From assembly GCF_002234675.1 (NCBI RefSeq), contig NC_019876.2, positions 17,367,354 through 17,431,353 on the forward strand: a DNA stretch of 64,000 nt, read 5' to 3'. Under the pieces are notes generated by a model that saw only the letters and a list, made by a program, of their open reading frames with translations, did no database searches and was not told the origin of the DNA. Origin of the DNA: Oryzias latipes (lineage: Eukaryota > Chordata > Actinopteri > Beloniformes > Adrianichthyidae). Of this stretch, positions 58,441 through 64,000 are shown piece by piece. The position numbers and the translations under genes were made by a program. Numbering within the stretch: position 1 is the stretch's first letter; every line of letters begins with the position of its first letter.

Positions 58441-59655
58441 GAACTAATACAATACAGTCCTTTCTAGAGAATCCAGTTTCTTCACAGCAAATATTAGTCC
58501 TATCAGACAATGATAGAACACCATTAGGAAAGCAGACAGTAATAGAAGAGGACAGCACTGAAGCAGCTAGGCATCCCCAGGCTGCAAGAAACTTTTTATA
58601 GCTCATTTAAACTACAGGAAGTTTTTATTGTGTCTGTAGTTCAGAGACTGTGGCTGATTGCTGTTCACAGAACTTATTAAATAGTCTCCAGTTTAGGGTC
58701 TGGGCGGAGTTTTCTTGGCGTCAGATGGTTTAACCTGTGTCACAGCTGCATATGGTTTGGTCTTGACTAACTCCAGGCACAAATTACACAAAAAACCGCA
58801 CTCAGACAAAAACCTGTTCACGACAATATCCAATAGAATGGCAATGAGTTGATTTTAATAAGGAGAGATCTTGAAAGTGAGATTGAAAGCTTTAATAGTG
58901 AAACAGGAATTGAGTATGAAATAGTCTTTGGCGGTGTGGCTCTAGGCTGGAGACATCTGCATGTTTGTGATGACCTGAGCCCAGACGCTGATGGTGGTTA
59001 AGGCCAGACTGCAGTGACGCAAAGAGCCAGGAGGAGAACCAAAATGCAATGAAGTGGATAAACAAACTTCTATAAATTTAAAGGCAGGAATTTGATTGGT
59101 TGTGAAGAAAGTGAGCACTTTAGTTATTGGCTCACAGTGAGCACTAATTGATGAGTGACGTGTGGAGTAATGAATCAGCAACCCAGCGTAACTGAGGAGG
59201 ACTAAACTATGATCTTGCAAAGGTCAAGATTGTCACTTAGGGTGCAAAATATTAAGGATTCCTGTAGAGACCATTCAAGTAAAATATTTACTCTGAGAAG
59301 CTTAAGTGTGGCTTAAGTATGGAAGATCTATGTCAGTTCCAGGAACTTTGGGCTGTTGTTATTTCACTCTACAAGCTACTCAGCATTACTGCTTCATTGT
59401 AAGCTGCCCGCCTTTTGTTCCTCAACCAACCAACATCCTATTTTGTTCTTTGAATTCATGGATGTTAGTCTATTTACATTCCTAATGTTTTTGTCAACTT
59501 TCCTACACCCTGTTCTCCACCTGGAACGATGGTAGGTCCCTTACCCAACGTCAGCGCCTACACTCTGGGGTTTATTCATCTATGGTCTGAGCTTATCCCC
59601 CTGTAAAGGCCATTGATTTTGGCCTTGCATCAAACACATCCTTTTGTACCGCAAT
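58441..59655. other. Intergenic, nothing recognised
   Basis: No supported gene or named repeat. Confidence 0.4.
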
Positions 59656-59925
59656 TCCATCCATCTGCTGAACCCACTGAATCCCTTTTCACGGTCATGG
59701 GGTTGCTAGAGCCAAACCAGCTGCTCTTGGATGAAGGTGTGTTACACCCTGATGAGGCCTTCAGTGTGTTGCAGGGCCACACACTCATACCTTTGGACAA
59801 TTTAGAATTACTAATTAACCTATGAAGTCTATTTTTGGACTCTGGGAGGAAATTGGAGGTCCCGGAGAAACTTGTGGAGAATGGGCAAACTCTGCCGGAA
59901 AAGGTCCTAGCCGGTTTGAGCAGAG
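59656..59925 (-). mobile_element. Second-family SINE, antisense, diverged
   Basis: 'cacggtcatggggttgctag', 'tgttacaccctgatgaggcc', 'tgcagggccacacactcata', 'attaacctatgaag' and 'ggaggtcccggagaaac' follow the order of the element at 12610-12897 read in reverse. The tRNA-like head would lie at the right end and is degraded. Confidence 0.65.
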
Positions 59926-60065
59926 AAGGGGGCTGGGGACCAAAGCTTGTGTAACTCCAGAAAGAGGACGAGTATCCTTCTTTTGAAGAATGGTTGTAAA
60001 GTTAGGAAATAAAAGGAACAAAACATAACATCAGATTTTCAGACAAAACCATCTTCACCTTTTTT
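59926..60065 (-). repeat. LINE-derived fragment related to 57060-57200
   Basis: Shares 'gtaactccagaaagaggacg', 'agtatccttctttt' and 'ggttgtaaagttaggaaata' with the segment beside the YADD-containing LINE fragment. Confidence 0.55.
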
Positions 60066-63000
60066 TGAGTTCTAAAATTGCATTAAACTCTTATCATCCC
60101 AATCCATTTACAGTAGAGACCAATTCTTTAAAGAAAATTTAACATAGCTGGTGTCCAAGGGCCAACAGGTCCTACAAATTCCGGATTAAAGCACATTTAA
60201 AAGGTAAGTAACTGGAGCCTTATAACACAAAAAAAAACAACAAACAAAAAACTCCATTTCCCTCCAATGGGACATGGCCAAACTTTGAAAAAGCCATAAA
60301 CGTCCTTACAGTTTGATTCCAAAAACTTTACAGTGGACAAATTTTTACTCATAAAACTACGGTACACTGCAGGTTATTATTTTTTCATGTACTTGACTTT
60401 TACTCTTGTAAATTCGACTTTGAGACAATTTGAAAGGGTAGTATTTTTACCGTATTATCATTTATTTCAATTAAAAAATATAAGAGTTAAAAAATAGGAT
60501 TTATTTTAACAGAAAACAAGATCACCATTATGGAACCAGCCTTTATGAGGATTTAAAATTAAATATGGCACAAACGTTGATGTTAAAGTTGACTCTTTTA
60601 ATGGTAAATTAAGTGTTTATTAAAGCTGTGCTTGTAGTTCTGTCAGCTGTGATGGGCAGGGCCCCTCCATTAGTACAAATCGTTTAGTCCACCACTGATT
60701 TGGTCTATCCAGGAAAACAGAGAAACTGGGGAACACAATGTTGGATCAATTTTCCACAAGATTGAATATGGACCACAACCTTCTTACTGTAAGCTTACTG
60801 GGCCAGCTAGCCAATTTGCAAGCATCCTTCACAGTTAAAAACAGCCATTTGGTCAGTAGTTCTGTTTCACCTGGAAGCTTTCAAACATTTAATAGATTTT
60901 TCAGATGATCAGATATAGAGAAAATCTGTTTGGGAAATACAGGATGTTTGCTGTAGTGAGATAACAATTTACAAGACACCAAAACAGGTGGAAAATCAGC
61001 ACAAAACATGCACAAATTTAAAAAGGTAGGGCCAAATCTGATACATGCCAGATGTGTTGCAAAAAAGCAGTTATTATTCGACACAACATGCATATGTGTT
61101 CATCAAACCAATAACCAACATTTTTGAGTCTTTTATCCATCCAATTCTGCAAGTATTAAAGGATTGACTTCATGATGACTGGAAGTATTTCATGATGAAC
61201 GACACGTTCTGTGGAAGCAGCCTCATCCATCCTGTAGATACAGTCTGTGAGAATGAATCAGCTAATCCCATTTAAAGATGATCAGTGCTATCAGCTGGGG
61301 AAACTGGAATGACGTTTCAGTCATAGCAGAGGGAACAAAGATAAAACCCTTTTTTTTCCAGCTGTTTCATCGGATCGGTGCCAGCATGTGTTTACCTGCT
61401 CGCAACAATGTTGTGTATGCTTTCCATTAAATGAAACACGGCGTGTTTGGTGTTAAAACAGGTTCACACGTCAGCTGTTGTTGTGTGTCAACGCAGGGCG
61501 CTCTAACCTGGGTTTTGAGGCGTAACAGGAAATCTACCTTTTTTTCTGTGCACACACCTGGAATCAGAAAGTAAAGCTGGATAGTTTACTGATCTGTTAT
61601 CACTGTGAAAATAAAACGCACACTATGTGAATAGGAAAACCCAACAAGGACTGATAAGACCGTGTTTGCCAAGCTAAACCCCATCTTACACTACTGTATT
61701 TCGCTGACACAGAGCGGGAAAACCGAGCGTCTATTTATCTGTTTCCCGAAAAAGGATCTGCCTGGGCTATTGTTTAAATTTCTTTCCCGCTTGGCTCGCC
61801 GTCTCATTCTGATCGTGTGGTTGAGTGACCTTCATGCAGATCACATGACTGTCTGAGGGAAGTTATGACAGGCAGGCTGGGAGAGACAAACAAGAAAAAC
61901 ACATAAGAAAAAAGAAGCTCCTGGTAGCGGTCTGCTCCATCCCATGACCAGCTGCTGATGTCCTAATAAGGCCGGTTATTGGGAATGACACAGCTCTCCT
62001 GCAGTTATCTTTACTTGAAGGTTGCATCAGCCTCACGATGAGCTAATTTCCTCTTTTTTTCCCCGTCTCAGGGTGAAAAGCAGTGTGATGAACACACCAA
62101 GCAGAGGAAAACTCCCCTGAAGTTTTGAATTCAAATGTAGGATTTGAGTCGGTCTTATCACACAGCTATTGTGTTTTTATAAGAAAGGCTCTACTTTGGT
62201 GGAGCTACATTGAGTTAATACAGTTGGGGGGGGGGGTGTCTTATTTTGAAGGCAAAATCAAACCATAAAAGGGAATTCGTAGAGGAGGAAGGGTGGAAGG
62301 GTTCTGTTTTGACTGCTCTCATTTTCAGGCTCCTTAACGTGTTTTTCTTCGTAAATTGATAGATTTTGTGTTGATGGCTTTGTTGTTCTGATTCTGTAAA
62401 GCTCAGGAGCCAATCAGATTCCAGACTAAACAGGAAGGAGGTGGGTTCCTGCAGGGACTTGAAGCTGAAGCCAACAGAAATAACAAAAACTAAAATACAG
62501 GTCAAGCTAATGCTTTTTTTAAAAGACAAAATAGTTGTTTTTGTGTTTTAATAAATGGAATAGCATGTAGGATTGACCTACATTACAAAGTAGTGGTGTA
62601 GTCCCTGTAGATCAGAATGCAGACTAACTTATGAGAACAACTCTGGATCATGGTGGAACACAAAGCCACCTTTGTCTGTGTTTGTTCTTATTTAGAGACA
62701 CATTTCACAGTTACTTCATGAAGTCTCTGCAGACTACAGGTTTGTTTTTCAAGGTAGTTAAAGCAAGTCACAGCAGGGTGTTAACGGACCAAAAAAAAAA
62801 ATCTTGACCTTTCTTTTACAAACCCACTGCTGCGTTCAGTGACGCTAGCAGCTCTTGGCTGCTGAGATTTTCCAAAGTGCTTTTTCCAGCTAAAGCACAA
62901 AAACTGTTTATTTTTATTTTTTGTTTCAGTTATGCAACGTGAGATTTTTATTAGTTATTAATAAAGGTGAGGTGACGGAAGAACCATTTTTTGAATTTGG

Positions 63001-63439
63001 AAATACTTAGCATGCACTGACAAAATCTCTGGAAAATGTTAATCTGCGTTTATAAGAAGCAGGCAGTGGAGTCCCTTCCTGTGACGGCTTCACAGCTTGG
63101 CCAAAAGACAGCAAATCAAGTTTTTGAATGATGTTGTGTTTGCCACTTCATAAACTCTCATGAAATCCAAAAAGGTTTGACATTTGTGCTGATGGAGGTT
63201 GTGGATGCAGCTGCACAGCAAACAGGGAGAACAGACTTTTTTTGTTTGTTTTTTTGTTATTATAAGTTTTAGCTCCAGAAATAACTTTTTCTTTAAGACC
63301 CCCAACTTTATTGTACTCTCAAAACTAAACAAACTTAAATAAAACCAAATTTAAACATATAATGAAACTTTTTCTACCTGTACACACTGCTAACAAATTA
63401 AAAGTTTCACGGTAGGCTCTGACACAATCTTCCCCACGT
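60066..63439. other. Intergenic, no gene seen
   Basis: 3.4 kb without a supported gene, RNA or repeat. Some parts (about 61300-62100) are less AT-rich, with phrases that do not look repetitive. They could hold conserved regulatory sequence, but nothing in the sequence itself proves this. A G tract lies at 62226-62236. Confidence 0.4.
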
Positions 63440-64000
63440 CGATCATCCTTTGATGTATTTTCAAAAGCATTCCCGGTGGTCTTTTGATTAGGATAATGTC
63501 GTTTTTAACCCAAATCAAAGAACCAATGGTGTTTTCTAGGACATAGTTTCTGCGGAGCGGCAGTAGCTCATTAGAAGTTCACCTCTGAGTTGTGGCAGGA
63601 CTGTTGGAAATCCCGCCCCCCCTTCTCCTCCCCATTGTTGAGAGCTCTCTGTTTACGCACTTACCCCACAGCCCCTCCCAACCCCAAACCTTACATTACC
63701 GCTGGAACAAAAATGGGGAGCCACGTCGGAGCTATCCAGCTGTCCAGTTTGGAGCCAGATACCAGCTCAGACAATGAAAACAAAGACGTCCATGGATCTA
63801 GTCGACTGTAAGTAGATGCATCAGGATGGAGTGGAGCAGGGGCTTGTGGCCCGCCCCACAATTGCTCCTATTCAAAACAATTCAAATAAAGAAACACTCA
63901 GAAATGTAATTTTAAGCTTAATTTTCTATCTATATGTCCTCCATCATCAGAAAAATGCCACAAGATTCTTGTTGCTGGTTTAAACCTCTGCATTTCCAGA
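63440..64000 (+). repeat. Dispersed repeat family R, copy 3, runs off the window
   Basis: 'cccggtggtcttttgatta', 'aggacatagtttctgcggag', 'gagagctctctgtttacgc' and 'tcctccatcatcagaaaaat' occur in the same order as in copy 2 (27811-28690). The frame at 63590-63811 is part of the repeat and shows no recognised domain. Confidence 0.6.

Overview
The window looks like nuclear genomic DNA of a ray-finned (teleost) fish. It has vertebrate genes split into many short exons with GT..AG introns, often of only 70-300 bp. It also has fish-typical repeats: Tc1-like DNA transposons, L2-like and L1/Tx1-like LINEs, tRNA-derived SINEs, hAT and piggyBac-like non-autonomous elements, and long microsatellites. 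I cannot fix the species. There are no rRNA, tRNA or CRISPR loci and no prokaryotic gene clusters.

Four protein-coding genes can be reconstructed exon by exon. (1) SMIM20 (minus, 18521-21442) is a 69-residue mitochondrial inner-membrane microprotein in three tiny exons. (2) MAN2B2 (plus, 24023-35108) is a GH38 alpha-mannosidase of 19 exons and 1008 residues, with all active-site motifs present. (3) A 298-residue protein that I do not recognise (plus, 37366-40518; 8 exons) has a serine-rich linker and a well-preserved C-terminal region. (4) A 266-residue PTB/PID-domain adaptor (minus, 42924-45248; 3 coding exons). SMIM20 and MAN2B2 are head to head, MAN2B2 and gene 3 are in tandem, and genes 3 and 4 are tail to tail.

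Layout: 1-18.3 kb is gene-poor and filled with repeats (a piggyBac-like MITE, several SINEs, three Tc1 remnants, a degraded LINE and nested insertions). 18.5-45.3 kb is the gene block. 45.3-64 kb is again gene-poor, with a tandem-unit repeat, a hAT element with intact target duplications, a 2.5 kb DNA transposon carrying an L2-like LINE inside it, LINE fragments and an LTR-like segment.

The genes do not form a pathway. MAN2B2 acts in lysosomal glycan breakdown and SMIM20 in cytochrome c oxidase assembly. Most of the SMIM20-MAN2B2 intergenic space is a 5'-truncated L1-like element. Without it the two start codons would be only a few hundred bases apart, which suggests an ancestral shared promoter. 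The MAN2B2 side carries a CLEAR-like CACGTG site and the SMIM20 side an ETS/GABP-type CCGGAAGT site. I found no clearly new biological system. The most informative observations are this TE-split promoter, the five-copy TTAA MITE family, the datable nested insertions and the unrecognised conserved gene.
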